Positions 1 to 5,922 of a DNA stretch of 9,226 bases are shown here, one piece after another (the first letter of the stretch is position 1; every line of letters begins with the position of its first letter). The stretch comes from Actinomycetes bacterium. Lineage in GTDB: Bacteria > Actinomycetota > Acidimicrobiia > Acidimicrobiales > RAAP-2. A program made the position numbers and the translations under genes. Under the pieces are notes generated by a model. The model did no database searches and was not told the origin of the DNA. It was given only the letters and a program-made list of their open reading frames with translations. The stretch is from the NCBI GenBank assembly GCA_021791615.1, contig JAJYWG010000509.1, forward strand, positions 1-9,226, written 5' to 3'.

Positions 1-234
1 ACAGCACCTGAACGCCCCGGTGGTGGGCATGGCAGCTACCCCCACAGGCGGGGGCTACTGGCTGGTGGCCTCCGACGGCGGGGTGTTCGCCTTCGGTGAT
101 GCCCAGTTCTACGGCTCGATGGGTGGACAGCACCTGAACGCCCCGGTGGTGGGCATGGCAGCTACCCCCACAGGCGGGGGCTACTGGCTGGTGGCCTCCG
201 ACGGCGGGGTGTTCGCCTTCGGTGATGCCCAGTT
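1..234 (+). repeat. 126-bp direct tandem repeat, two copies
   Basis: Bases 1-108 are identical to 127-234, an offset of exactly 126 bases (42 codons). The copies first differ at 109 versus 235, where the second copy departs into the degenerate C-terminal unit. Copy one is complete as 1-126. Identity at every synonymous position over 108 bases indicates a recent duplication or ongoing homogenisation between repeats. More copies probably lie upstream of the window. Confidence 0.93.
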
Positions 235-427
235 TCGAGGGTCGGGCATCAACAGCTCACTGACGGTGCGGGTGGTGGCGCTCGTACCCGGGGCCGAGAC
301 TTTGGACGCCGGCTACTCGATCGTCACCACAGCGGGCAACGTGTTCGGCTTCGGTGCCACATCGATATGGGGCTCACTCGGCGGCGTCCGGTTGGCGGCA
401 CCGATCGTCGGTGCCGCTGCGCCCTGA
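2..427 (+). CDS. C-terminal part of a 42-residue tandem-repeat protein (partial at the window's left edge)
   Basis: The reading frame is open from the first bases and ends at TGA 425-427, giving 141 visible residues; the start lies outside the window. Two consecutive 42-residue units begin QHLNAPVVGMAATPTG and carry the core GGGYWLVASDGGVFAFGD followed by AQFYGSMGG. The second unit changes at its end (AQFRGSGINSS). A third, degenerate unit follows (GYSIVTTAGNVFGFGATS, then IWGSLGGVRLAAPIVG), and the protein stops just after it. The regular Gly/Trp/aromatic spacing suggests stacked beta-strands, possibly propeller-like, in a secreted or surface protein; that is inference, since no signal peptide or catalytic domain is in view. 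I associate this repeat with Acidimicrobiia. An ATG at 20 is in frame but is internal to a repeat, so it is unlikely to be the true start. The last 115 bases overlap the convergent padR gene. Function unknown. Confidence 0.85.
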   Translation, partial: QHLNAPVVGMAATPTGGGYWLVASDGGVFAFGDAQFYGSMGGQHLNAPVVGMAATPTGGGYWLVASDGGVFAFGDAQFRGSGINSSLTVRVVALVPGAETLDAGYSIVTTAGNVFGFGATSIWGSLGGVRLAAPIVGAAAP

Positions 428-993
428 GCCGCTGCGCCCTGAGCCGCTGCCAGCGCGGTCATGGTCGATCGCACCCAATCCAGGCTGGCCCGGTGCACGC
501 TCACCCCGTGCCCCAGGGCAAGCAGGGGGTGTCGGCCGGGCAGCGACGTCGACGCCATGTACTTCTCGATGCTGCCCACGAAGCGTTCCAGGGCATCGGC
601 CAGCTCCGCCAGGAAGCCGAGGACGTCGGTAAGCGGCAAGTCACGCTCCATCATCACGAAGCGCACCAGATGCAGTCCGAGGTCCCGGCCGACCGTGGCC
701 GGGTCGACCCCTTGGTGCAGCCACGCACGGTGTCGAAGCCGACCTGTTTCGGTCGGCCGGTAGAGCCGACGGAGGCGACGCCCTGGGGTGCCGTCGGTCT
801 CGACGCTGACCAGTCCCCGGCGCTCCAGGCGGCGAAGCGCCGGTACCAGCGCCCCCGGACTGGGCTGGTAGACGGACGCCGGAGTCGCCGCGAAGAGCTT
901 CTTCAAGTCGTACGCCGACTGGGGTCCGGCGACGATCCAACCGAGGAGCACGTGCTCGAAATCAGTCAGGGGGCGCTCGGGCACGGCGGGCAC
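313..993 (-). CDS. PadR-family transcriptional regulator
   Basis: The gene encodes 226 residues from a GTG at 993 (minus-strand AAGGA at 1008-1004, 10 bases before it) to TAG at 315-313. Residues 12-85 form a PadR winged helix: EHVLLGWIVAGPQSAYDL opens it, VYQPSPGALVPALRRLERRG is the recognition helix region, and RRLYRPTETG is the wing and following helix. Residues 100-182 look like the C-terminal helical dimerisation domain. PadR proteins usually repress nearby efflux genes and are released by a small ligand; the divergent ABC-2 exporter is the natural target (inference). The frame is open upstream to 1713, but the protein start belongs just before the winged helix. A second GTG at 984 is also possible. 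Odd feature: after about residue 184 the tail turns low-complexity (AAAQGAAAQGAAAP), and residues 189-226 are read antisense to the convergent repeat gene, so the tail looks like read-through beyond the ancestral C-terminus. Confidence 0.85.
   Translation of the reverse strand: MPAVPERPLTDFEHVLLGWIVAGPQSAYDLKKLFAATPASVYQPSPGALVPALRRLERRGLVSVETDGTPGRRLRRLYRPTETGRLRHRAWLHQGVDPATVGRDLGLHLVRFVMMERDLPLTDVLGFLAELADALERFVGSIEKYMASTSLPGRHPLLALGHGVSVHRASLDWVRSTMTALAAAQGAAAQGAAAPTIGAANRTPPSEPHIDVAPKPNTLPAVVTIE
413..450 (+). repeat. 15-bp tandem repeat (about 2.5 copies) at the convergent gene ends
   Basis: The unit GCCGCTGCGCCCTGA occurs at 413-427 and 428-442, followed by a partial copy at 443-450. 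The unit is a multiple of three, so both strands keep frame. On the plus strand the first copy holds the TGA stop of the repeat protein, and the second supplies another in-frame TGA at 440-442. On the minus strand it encodes the QGAAA repeats near the C-terminus of the PadR protein. Confidence 0.9.
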
Positions 994-1161
994 CTCAGCG
1001 CCGTCCTTGTGTCGATCCGTTCCCCAATGCTCCTCCACATCTTCCAATAGGTCGATTCGACTGATATGGTAGCGGCCCGGCACCCCGCCCACGCCGGCAC
1101 CCAAGCGCCGAGTGAGTGGTGGGTGCAGAGGTCGTCTGGGAGACTGGTCAAGGAGGCAGCG
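994..1161. promoter_or_regulatory. Divergent promoter region between padR and the ABC exporter unit, with a candidate PadR operator
   Basis: This 168-base gap separates two divergent genes and must hold both promoters. The clearest element is an 11-base inverted repeat, GTCGA-T-TCGAC, at 1051-1061. Directly after it is TATGGT (1065-1070), a weak plus-strand -10 (4 of 6 consensus) with no good -35, so a repressor on the palindrome could block the exporter promoter. The site does not match the ATGT-N8-ACAT sites of well-studied PadR proteins. A strong ribosome binding site, AGGAGG at 1151-1156, lies 5 bases before the ATG at 1162. The promoter calls are inference. Confidence 0.4.
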
Positions 1162-1473
1162 ATGCACAGTGTCACGGTGGACCGGGTCGGGATCACCCCC
1201 GAACGGATGGCCGAAGTGCTCGGCCGTGAGCTGGGGACGGAGTACCAGGTCGAGACCGGGGGTGGGAGCAGCGTGCTGGTCCGCCATGGCTTCCTCGGGC
1301 GGGCCAAGGTGACAGTGCTCGAGAGGACAGGGGCGACGGTGCTCGAAGTGAGGGGGCAGCGCCCGAGCATGCCCCTCTTGATGCTGACCGCCGGTATCGC
1401 CAACGAGCGCGGCATCGCCAGAAGGGTGGCAGGGCTCATCGGCCGCTCCGAGGAGCTCGGTGCCAGCCGCTGA
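1162..1473 (+). CDS. Small unrecognised protein, first gene of the PadR-linked ABC exporter unit
   Basis: The gene encodes 103 residues and starts at ATG 1162, preceded by a near-ideal AGGAGG at 1151-1156. An upstream in-frame ATG at 1066 would add 32 residues but lacks this site and would occupy the divergent promoter. The stop is TGA 1471-1473. I do not recognise a named family. The pattern suggests a small soluble alpha/beta fold: strand SVTVDRV (3-9), helix TPERMAEVLGRELG (12-25), then strands near 28-32, 37-41, 48-54 and 59-64, and a C-terminal helix NERGIARRVAGLIG (81-94). There is no signal peptide and no convincing membrane segment, although PLLMLTAGIA (71-80) is hydrophobic. The gene overlaps the ATPase gene by 14 bases, and the ATPase start and ribosome binding site lie inside it, so expression is probably coupled. 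A role as accessory or regulator of the exporter is inference from position only. Confidence 0.8.
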   Translation: MHSVTVDRVGITPERMAEVLGRELGTEYQVETGGGSSVLVRHGFLGRAKVTVLERTGATVLEVRGQRPSMPLLMLTAGIANERGIARRVAGLIGRSEELGASR

Positions 1474-2500
1474 GCACGCTGGCGCGGGGACAGCGGCACC
1501 TACGAGATCCGAACGCGACCAGCGCGCGACCAGCGCGCCGCCGGCCGTCGAGCTCGTGGGCGTGCACAAGCGCTTCGGCACCGTCGAGGCCGTCCGGGGG
1601 ATCGATTTCCGGGTCGAGCCGGGGGAGGTCGTCGCCTTCCTCGGCCCCAACGGTGCCGGCAAGACGACGACGATCGACATGGTCCTCGGCCTGTCGGAGC
1701 CGACGACCGGCAACGTGGCGGTCTACGGGCTCGAGCCCCGCACCGCAGTGCGCCGAGGACTCGTCTCGGCGGTCATGCAGAGCGGGGGGCTCCTCAAGGA
1801 CATGACCGTCGCCGAGACCGTCACCTACACCTCACTCCTGTTCGCGCGGACCCGTCCACCGGCCGAGGTCATGGAGCGCGCCGGCATCACCGGCATCGCC
1901 GGCCGCCTAGTCGGCAAGTGCTCGGGCGGTGAGCAGCAGCGCCTTCGTTTCGCCATGGCGCTCCTGCCCGACCCCGAGCTGCTCCTGCTCGACGAGCCCA
2001 CCCAGGGCATGGACGTCGAAGGACGGCGAAGCTTCTGGGGGGCGATCCGCCGGGACGCCGAGGCCGGCCGCACCATCATCTTCGCCACCCACTACCTGGA
2101 GGAGGCCGACGCCTATGCCGACCGGGTCGTCCTCGTCCGCCAAGGCGAGATCGTCGCCGATGGCACCAGCGCCGAAGTGAAGGCCCTGGCTTCGGGCCGA
2201 ACGGTGCGGGCCACCCTCGCCGGAGCTGACGAGCAAGCGCTGCGATCGATTCCCGGGGTCGACCGCGTCGAGGTGAGGGGCACCGGCATCCTGGTCCACT
2301 GTGCCGACAGCGATGCCGTGGCCCGCTACCTGTTGAACGAGACGAACGCGCGCGACCTCGAGATCGCCGCGCTCGGCCTGGAAGAGGCTTTCGTCGCGCT
2401 CACCGGGGACAGGGAGACCACCGCTGCTCCCGGTGACAGCCCGACAGACGCCACCCGCTCGTCCCGGACGATGCCCGGCGAAGGAGCAGCCCTGCGATGA
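1460..2500 (+). CDS. ABC transporter ATP-binding protein (ABC-2 exporter, DrrA/CcmA-like)
   Basis: The gene encodes 346 residues from GTG 1460, with AGGAG at 1451-1455 just upstream. Residues 1-29 are a disordered Ala/Thr/Arg-rich linker; the nucleotide-binding domain follows. Walker A is GPNGAGKT (62-69), the Q-loop Gln is 107, the signature is CSGGEQQ (154-160; Cys replaces the usual Leu), Walker B is LLLLDEP (174-180), the D-loop is near G183-D185, and the switch His is 211. Residues after about 245 form the extra C-terminal domain common in exporter ATPases of the antibiotic/drug type. The protein hydrolyses ATP at the inner face of the membrane to drive the permease encoded next. It overlaps the small upstream gene by 14 bases and the permease gene by 4 (ATGA), indicating one operon. 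The substrate cannot be read from the sequence; a PadR repressor next door suggests a toxic small molecule or drug (inference). Confidence 0.93.
   Translation: MPAAEHAGAGTAAPTRSERDQRATSAPPAVELVGVHKRFGTVEAVRGIDFRVEPGEVVAFLGPNGAGKTTTIDMVLGLSEPTTGNVAVYGLEPRTAVRRGLVSAVMQSGGLLKDMTVAETVTYTSLLFARTRPPAEVMERAGITGIAGRLVGKCSGGEQQRLRFAMALLPDPELLLLDEPTQGMDVEGRRSFWGAIRRDAEAGRTIIFATHYLEEADAYADRVVLVRQGEIVADGTSAEVKALASGRTVRATLAGADEQALRSIPGVDRVEVRGTGILVHCADSDAVARYLLNETNARDLEIAALGLEEAFVALTGDRETTAAPGDSPTDATRSSRTMPGEGAALR
1515..1536 (+). repeat. 11-bp tandem duplication in the ATPase N-terminal linker
   Basis: GCGACCAGCGC occurs twice head to tail (1515-1525 and 1526-1536). It encodes part of the unstructured linker before the ATPase domain. 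The unit is not a multiple of three, so loss or gain of one copy would shift the frame between the GTG start and the nucleotide-binding domain. Confidence 0.85.
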
Positions 2501-3294
2501 GCGCACCCCACGCCGGACCCGACGGCCTGGCCGACACGCAGCCGGCACTCGGCGGGTTCAAGCCGGCCCTCGTCCGGCTGGAGGTCCGCCGCATGCTGCG
2601 AAACCGCCGCACCGTGATCTTCACCGTGGTGGTGCCGGTGTTCTTTCTCCTCATCTTCGGCCTCAACACGTCCTACGCCAAGAACAGAGTCGGCGCGGGC
2701 AATGTCTCGGCCTTCATCATGATCTCGATGGCTCTCTACGGCGCGGTCCTCGCCACGTCGAGCGGGGGCGCGACGGTCGCCGTCGAGCGCTTGGCCGGGT
2801 GGAGCCGGCAGCTCCGCATCACGCCGCTGCAGCCAGCCGCCTACATCGCGATCAAGATGGCCACCTCCCTCGTGCTCGGGCTGTCGGCCGTGGTCGCCGT
2901 CTACGTCGTCGGCCTGCTTGCCCACAAAGCCTCGATGCCGGCCGATCTGTGGGTAGGGACCGGTGCTGCGCTGTGGATCGGTTCGCTGCTCTTCGCCGCC
3001 TACGGCCTTTTCATCGGCTACCTCATGCCCTCGGAGAACGCGATGCAGGTGATCGGCTTTTCCCTCATGCTCTTCTCGTTCGCCGGGGGGCTCTTCATCC
3101 CGCTCAGCCAGTTCTCGCACCCGTTCCGGGTCCTGGCGGCCTACACCCCCCTCTACGGTCTCAACGAACTGGTCCACTATCCGTTGGTCCAGGGCCGGTT
3201 CAATTGGACCTGGGCGGCAAACCTGATCGCCTGGCTCGTGATCTTCACCGCCGGTGCCATCTGGCGCTTCCGCAAGGACACCGCCCGGATCTGA
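2497..3294 (+). CDS. ABC-2 type transporter permease
   Basis: The gene encodes 265 residues from ATG 2497, which overlaps the ATPase stop as ATGA; AAGGAG at 2481-2486 supports the start. About six membrane segments are visible, near residues 39-56, 70-90, 117-142, 155-176, 183-203 and 237-256, the usual number for ABC-2 membrane proteins. The cytoplasmic N-terminus (1-38) ends in the basic stretch RRMLRNRR. The region ERLAGWSRQLRITPL (97-111) matches the conserved 'E+..G....L..tPl' coupling segment of this family. The sequence GLFIPLSQFSHPFRVLAAYTP (198-218) matches the conserved C-terminal 'G.f.P......l......PL' region. It forms the export channel, probably as a homodimer, with the upstream ATPase. 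It is most like drug/antibiotic or lipid exporters of the DrrB type; the substrate is unknown. Confidence 0.92.
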   Translation: MSAPHAGPDGLADTQPALGGFKPALVRLEVRRMLRNRRTVIFTVVVPVFFLLIFGLNTSYAKNRVGAGNVSAFIMISMALYGAVLATSSGGATVAVERLAGWSRQLRITPLQPAAYIAIKMATSLVLGLSAVVAVYVVGLLAHKASMPADLWVGTGAALWIGSLLFAAYGLFIGYLMPSENAMQVIGFSLMLFSFAGGLFIPLSQFSHPFRVLAAYTPLYGLNELVHYPLVQGRFNWTWAANLIAWLVIFTAGAIWRFRKDTARI

Positions 3295-3440
3295 ACGGCC
3301 TGCCCCAACTGCCCGGACCGTGCAGGCACGCCCCGCGCCGATCCAGAGCATGCTCGGGGCCCGGGGTGGCGACCCCTGCAGGCACGCCGGGCGGCGGCCT
3401 GCCACGATAGGGGCGGCAGTTCCGAAGGAAAGGGGGACCG
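3295..3440 (+). other. Intergenic region between the exporter and the amidohydrolase; possible terminator and 5' leader
   Basis: These 146 bases hold no gene. A short GC hairpin, GGGGT-GGCG-ACCCC (3363-3376), could end exporter transcripts, but it has only five pairs and no T-tract. A 12-base direct repeat, TGCAGGCACGCC, occurs at 3321-3332 and 3377-3388, of unknown meaning. The last bases hold a purine-rich ribosome binding site (AAGGAAAGGGGGA, 3425-3437) just before the ATG at 3441. I cannot identify a convincing -10/-35 pair, so whether the amidohydrolase has its own promoter is open. Confidence 0.4.
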
Positions 3441-5117
3441 ATGGAGACCGACTTCGTCATCCGGGGAGGGACGATCGTCGACGGGACCGGTGCGCCGGGG
3501 CGGCGAGGCGACGTGGCCGTTGCGGGCGGGAGGATCGCGGCGGTGGGTGAGGACGCCGGCGACGCAGTGCCCGGCGCCCGCGAGATCGACGCGTCGGGCC
3601 AGGTCGTCGCGCCCGGGTTCATCGACATCCACACCCACTACGACGCGCAGGTCTTCTGGGACCCCCGCCTCACGCCCTCGTCCTTCCACGGGGTGACGTC
3701 GGTGATCGCGGGGAACACAGGCTTCTCCATCGCCCCGGTGAGCGAAGAGTGCGTCCCGCTCCTCGCCCGCACCCTTCAGCACGTCGAGGACATGAGCTAC
3801 GACACCTTGGCCGCCGGGGTGCCCTGGGACGAGTTCGAGACCTTCCCCGAGTACCTGGCGGCAGTCGGTCGCCGGGGCACTGCGCTCAACTACGGCTGCT
3901 ACGTCGGGCATACCGCCGTCCGCCTCTACGTGATGGGTGAGGCGGCATACGACCGTGCCGCCACCGACGAGGAGCTGGATCGGATGCAGGCGGTGGTGGC
4001 CGAGGCGATGGAGGCAGGGGCGATGGGATTTGCGTCGAGCTCGTCGCCGACGCACAACGGCGACCACGGACGCCCGGTGCCCTCTCGGGTCGCGGATCTC
4101 CACGAGCTGCGTGCGCTGCTCGAACCCTTGCGCCAGCAGGGTCGAGGCGTCGTGGCGCTGCTCCCCGGCGGCGTGATCTCCAACGACGAGGTGTTCGAGC
4201 TCCAAGCCGAGATCGGTCGGCCGATCACCTGGACGGCGCTCCTCACCGTGAAAGGCCATCCCTACCACGAGAAGGTGTGCGCCCAGCACGACGCCGCCCA
4301 CGCTCGGGGCGTGGAGGTCTGGCCCCAGGTCTCGTGCCGCCCTCTCGTCTTCCAGATGAACTTGGCCGAACCGTTCACCTTGAACATGCGCCCAAGCTTC
4401 GCCGCCCTCATGGACTGCCCGATCGGCGAGCGCATCGCCGCCTACCGCGACCCGGCATGGCGGGAGGCTGCGTGGGCCGAGCTCAACGGCGCCGGGGGCA
4501 TCGGCGGGCTGCCCTTCAACTGGGCGGCCGTGTCGGTGGCGGAATCGTCCAGCCACCCCCAGTGGGCCGACCGCCCGGTCCTCGACCTGGCCGCCGAGCT
4601 CGGGGTCACCGCGCTCGACGTGATGCTCGACCTCTCGCTCGAAGACGAGCTCGATACCCGGTTCTGGTCGGTCGTGGCCAACGACGACCAGGACGCCATC
4701 GCCTGGCTGCTGCCACGAGACCACGTGCTCTTGGGGTTGGCGGACTCGGGCGCCCACGTGTCTCAGCTCTGCGACGCGTGCTTCGCGACCGATCTCCTCG
4801 GCAACTGGGTCCGCGGGCGCGAGGTCATGTCGCTCGAACGGGCCGTTCACAAGCTCACCGGCGAGCCGGCCGCCGTCTACGGGCTTGACGACCGCGGGAC
4901 GCTCGCGGTCGGCAAGGCGGCCGACCTGTGCGTCTTCGATCCCGACACCGTGGCGCCCGGACCCCTGCGCCGGCTGCGTGACTTCCCGGCCGGCGGCGAG
5001 CGCCTCACCGCCGACGCCCCGGTCGGCATGACCCACACCCTGGTCAACGGGGTGCCGGTGCTCCTCGAAGGGATGCCGTGCGAGGACGCCCGTCCCGGAG
5101 AGCTGCTCCACGCCTGA
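3441..5117 (+). CDS. Amidohydrolase, D-aminoacylase / N-acyl-D-amino-acid deacylase-like
   Basis: The gene encodes 558 residues from ATG 3441 (strong purine-rich ribosome binding site, 4-base gap) to TGA 5115-5117. The N-terminus has the small beta domain of the superfamily (DFVIRGGTIVDGTG), followed by APGFIDIHTHYDAQ (57-70) with the metal-binding His64-x-His66. The sequence AGNTGFSIAPV (90-100) is next, and LGLADSGAHVSQLCD (431-445) carries the conserved acidic residue Asp435 of the barrel's last strand. The end (GTLAVGKAADLCVFDPDTV, 486-504) is the typical return to the beta domain. These points place it with the D-aminoacylase-like group, which hydrolyses N-acyl amides of D-amino acids; related hydantoinase or urethanase activity cannot be excluded. 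Odd feature: residue 93 is Thr where D-aminoacylases have the metal-bridging Cys of a GNCG motif. No signal peptide, so probably cytoplasmic. Its 3' end overlaps the convergent permease gene by 74 bases. Confidence 0.88.
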   Translation: METDFVIRGGTIVDGTGAPGRRGDVAVAGGRIAAVGEDAGDAVPGAREIDASGQVVAPGFIDIHTHYDAQVFWDPRLTPSSFHGVTSVIAGNTGFSIAPVSEECVPLLARTLQHVEDMSYDTLAAGVPWDEFETFPEYLAAVGRRGTALNYGCYVGHTAVRLYVMGEAAYDRAATDEELDRMQAVVAEAMEAGAMGFASSSSPTHNGDHGRPVPSRVADLHELRALLEPLRQQGRGVVALLPGGVISNDEVFELQAEIGRPITWTALLTVKGHPYHEKVCAQHDAAHARGVEVWPQVSCRPLVFQMNLAEPFTLNMRPSFAALMDCPIGERIAAYRDPAWREAAWAELNGAGGIGGLPFNWAAVSVAESSSHPQWADRPVLDLAAELGVTALDVMLDLSLEDELDTRFWSVVANDDQDAIAWLLPRDHVLLGLADSGAHVSQLCDACFATDLLGNWVRGREVMSLERAVHKLTGEPAAVYGLDDRGTLAVGKAADLCVFDPDTVAPGPLRRLRDFPAGGERLTADAPVGMTHTLVNGVPVLLEGMPCEDARPGELLHA

Positions 5118-5922
5118 GGCGCCAGCCGGACCTGCCGGTCTGGACCCACCACGACCAGCTACGGCCGACGAAGTACGCGCCAGCGCCGATGATCCCGACG
5201 AAGAACCCCACGGGCCAGTTCGTCTGGTAGGAGACGGCGATCGCTGCCCACACCGTGACCACGGCCACCAGCACCGACCCCGCCAACGCGACATGCGGCT
5301 TGCTGGTGAACGAGCGGGCGGCGGCCGGTGGGCCGACCATCAGGCTGAAGACGAGCAGTGCCCCGACCACTGGCAGCGCCATGGCCGTCACCGCGGCCAG
5401 CACGAGGAGGAACCACAGCTCCATGCGCCCGCTGGAGACGCCGGCCACTTCACCCAGCTCCGGGGAGATCGAGCTCAGTAGCAACGGCCGCCAGGCGACG
5501 GCAACCATGACGACACAGATCGCACCGAGCACGGCGATGGGAGTGATGGAACTGGTGCTGACGCCGATGACTTCGCCGAAGAGCAATGAGTAGATCTCCG
5601 GCGCGTACTCGCTCGTCATGCTCAAGAACAGCGCCCCGAGGCCGAGGAGGACCACGAGGACGAGCGCCGTGGCCACGTCTCGCCGGGCTCGGTGCGAGAG
5701 CCGGCTGATCCCGACCGCGCCGAGCACCGAGAACCCCACCAGCCCGACGAGGGTGCTCACCCCGGCGAGCGCCGCCGCGGCCGCGCCCGAGAACGCTCCC
5801 AGCGGCAGTGCGTGGGCCGCGAACGCCGAGCCTCGAGCCACGACGAAAAACCCGACGACACCGGCCACGACAGCGACGACGGTGGCCACCACCCAGGTCG
5901 TGACCATGAACCCCGAGAACAT
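5044..5922 (-). CDS. Metal ABC transporter permease 2 (ABC-3 family, ZnuB/TroC/MntB-like)
   Basis: The gene encodes 292 residues from ATG 5922 to TGA 5046-5044. The start shares one base with the stop of the preceding permease (TGATG), so it is likely translated by re-initiation. About eight membrane segments are visible. Family hallmarks include RGSAFAAHALPLGAFSGAA (30-48), the cytoplasmic-loop and membrane sequence WRPLLLSSISPELGEVAGVS (144-163), and VVGALLVFSLMVGPPAAARS (185-204), matching the conserved 'GalLv.alLv.PaaaA' segment of ABC-3 proteins. It forms half of the divalent-metal channel in the cytoplasmic membrane, presumably paired with the upstream permease. The last 25 residues or so (WRLRRGAALRDG onward) are basic and overlap the convergent amidohydrolase gene by 74 bases, so this tail may be poorly conserved. 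The longer open frame back to 6882 is antisense or shifted to other genes and is not part of the protein. Confidence 0.9.
   Translation of the reverse strand: MFSGFMVTTWVVATVVAVVAGVVGFFVVARGSAFAAHALPLGAFSGAAAAALAGVSTLVGLVGFSVLGAVGISRLSHRARRDVATALVLVVLLGLGALFLSMTSEYAPEIYSLLFGEVIGVSTSSITPIAVLGAICVVMVAVAWRPLLLSSISPELGEVAGVSSGRMELWFLLVLAAVTAMALPVVGALLVFSLMVGPPAAARSFTSKPHVALAGSVLVAVVTVWAAIAVSYQTNWPVGFFVGIIGAGAYFVGRSWSWWVQTGRSGWRLRRGAALRDGRPRTASLRGAPAPR
5126..5143 (+). terminator. Possible hairpin terminator after the amidohydrolase
   Basis: CCGGACC-TGCC-GGTCTGG forms a seven-pair stem with a four-base loop, starting nine bases after the amidohydrolase stop. One pair is G-U in plus-strand RNA and would be C-A in minus-strand RNA, so the structure favours the plus transcript. 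There is no T-tract, which is common in actinobacterial terminators but also weakens the call. The hairpin lies inside the coding end of the convergent permease gene. Confidence 0.35.

Noticed and set aside
1027..1040. ATGC-TCCTCC-ACAT as a PadR-type ATGT/ACAT operator
   Set aside because: The arms are not a perfect inverted repeat and the spacer is six bases, not the eight of known sites; the GTCGA-T-TCGAC repeat nearby is a better candidate.
3346..3355. Perfect 10-bp palindrome GAGCATGCTC downstream of the ABC-2 permease
   Set aside because: It has no loop and no T-tract, so it would not make a terminator hairpin, and a palindrome of this size is expected by chance in a window this long.
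3321..3388. 12-bp direct repeat TGCAGGCACGCC as a mobile-element target duplication or attachment site
   Set aside because: There is no element, integrase or inverted repeat between the copies, only 44 bases of GC-rich intergenic DNA.
2326..3405. A 359-codon open frame on the minus strand
   Set aside because: It is antisense to the ABC-2 permease and its charged, repetitive composition is typical of a shadow of a hydrophobic gene.
3177..5294. A 705-codon open frame on the minus strand
   Set aside because: It lies antisense to the amidohydrolase, whose plus-strand translation has clear family motifs; the minus frame is low-complexity, rich in Arg, Gly, His and Val, with no recognisable domain. 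Long antisense frames are expected at this GC content.
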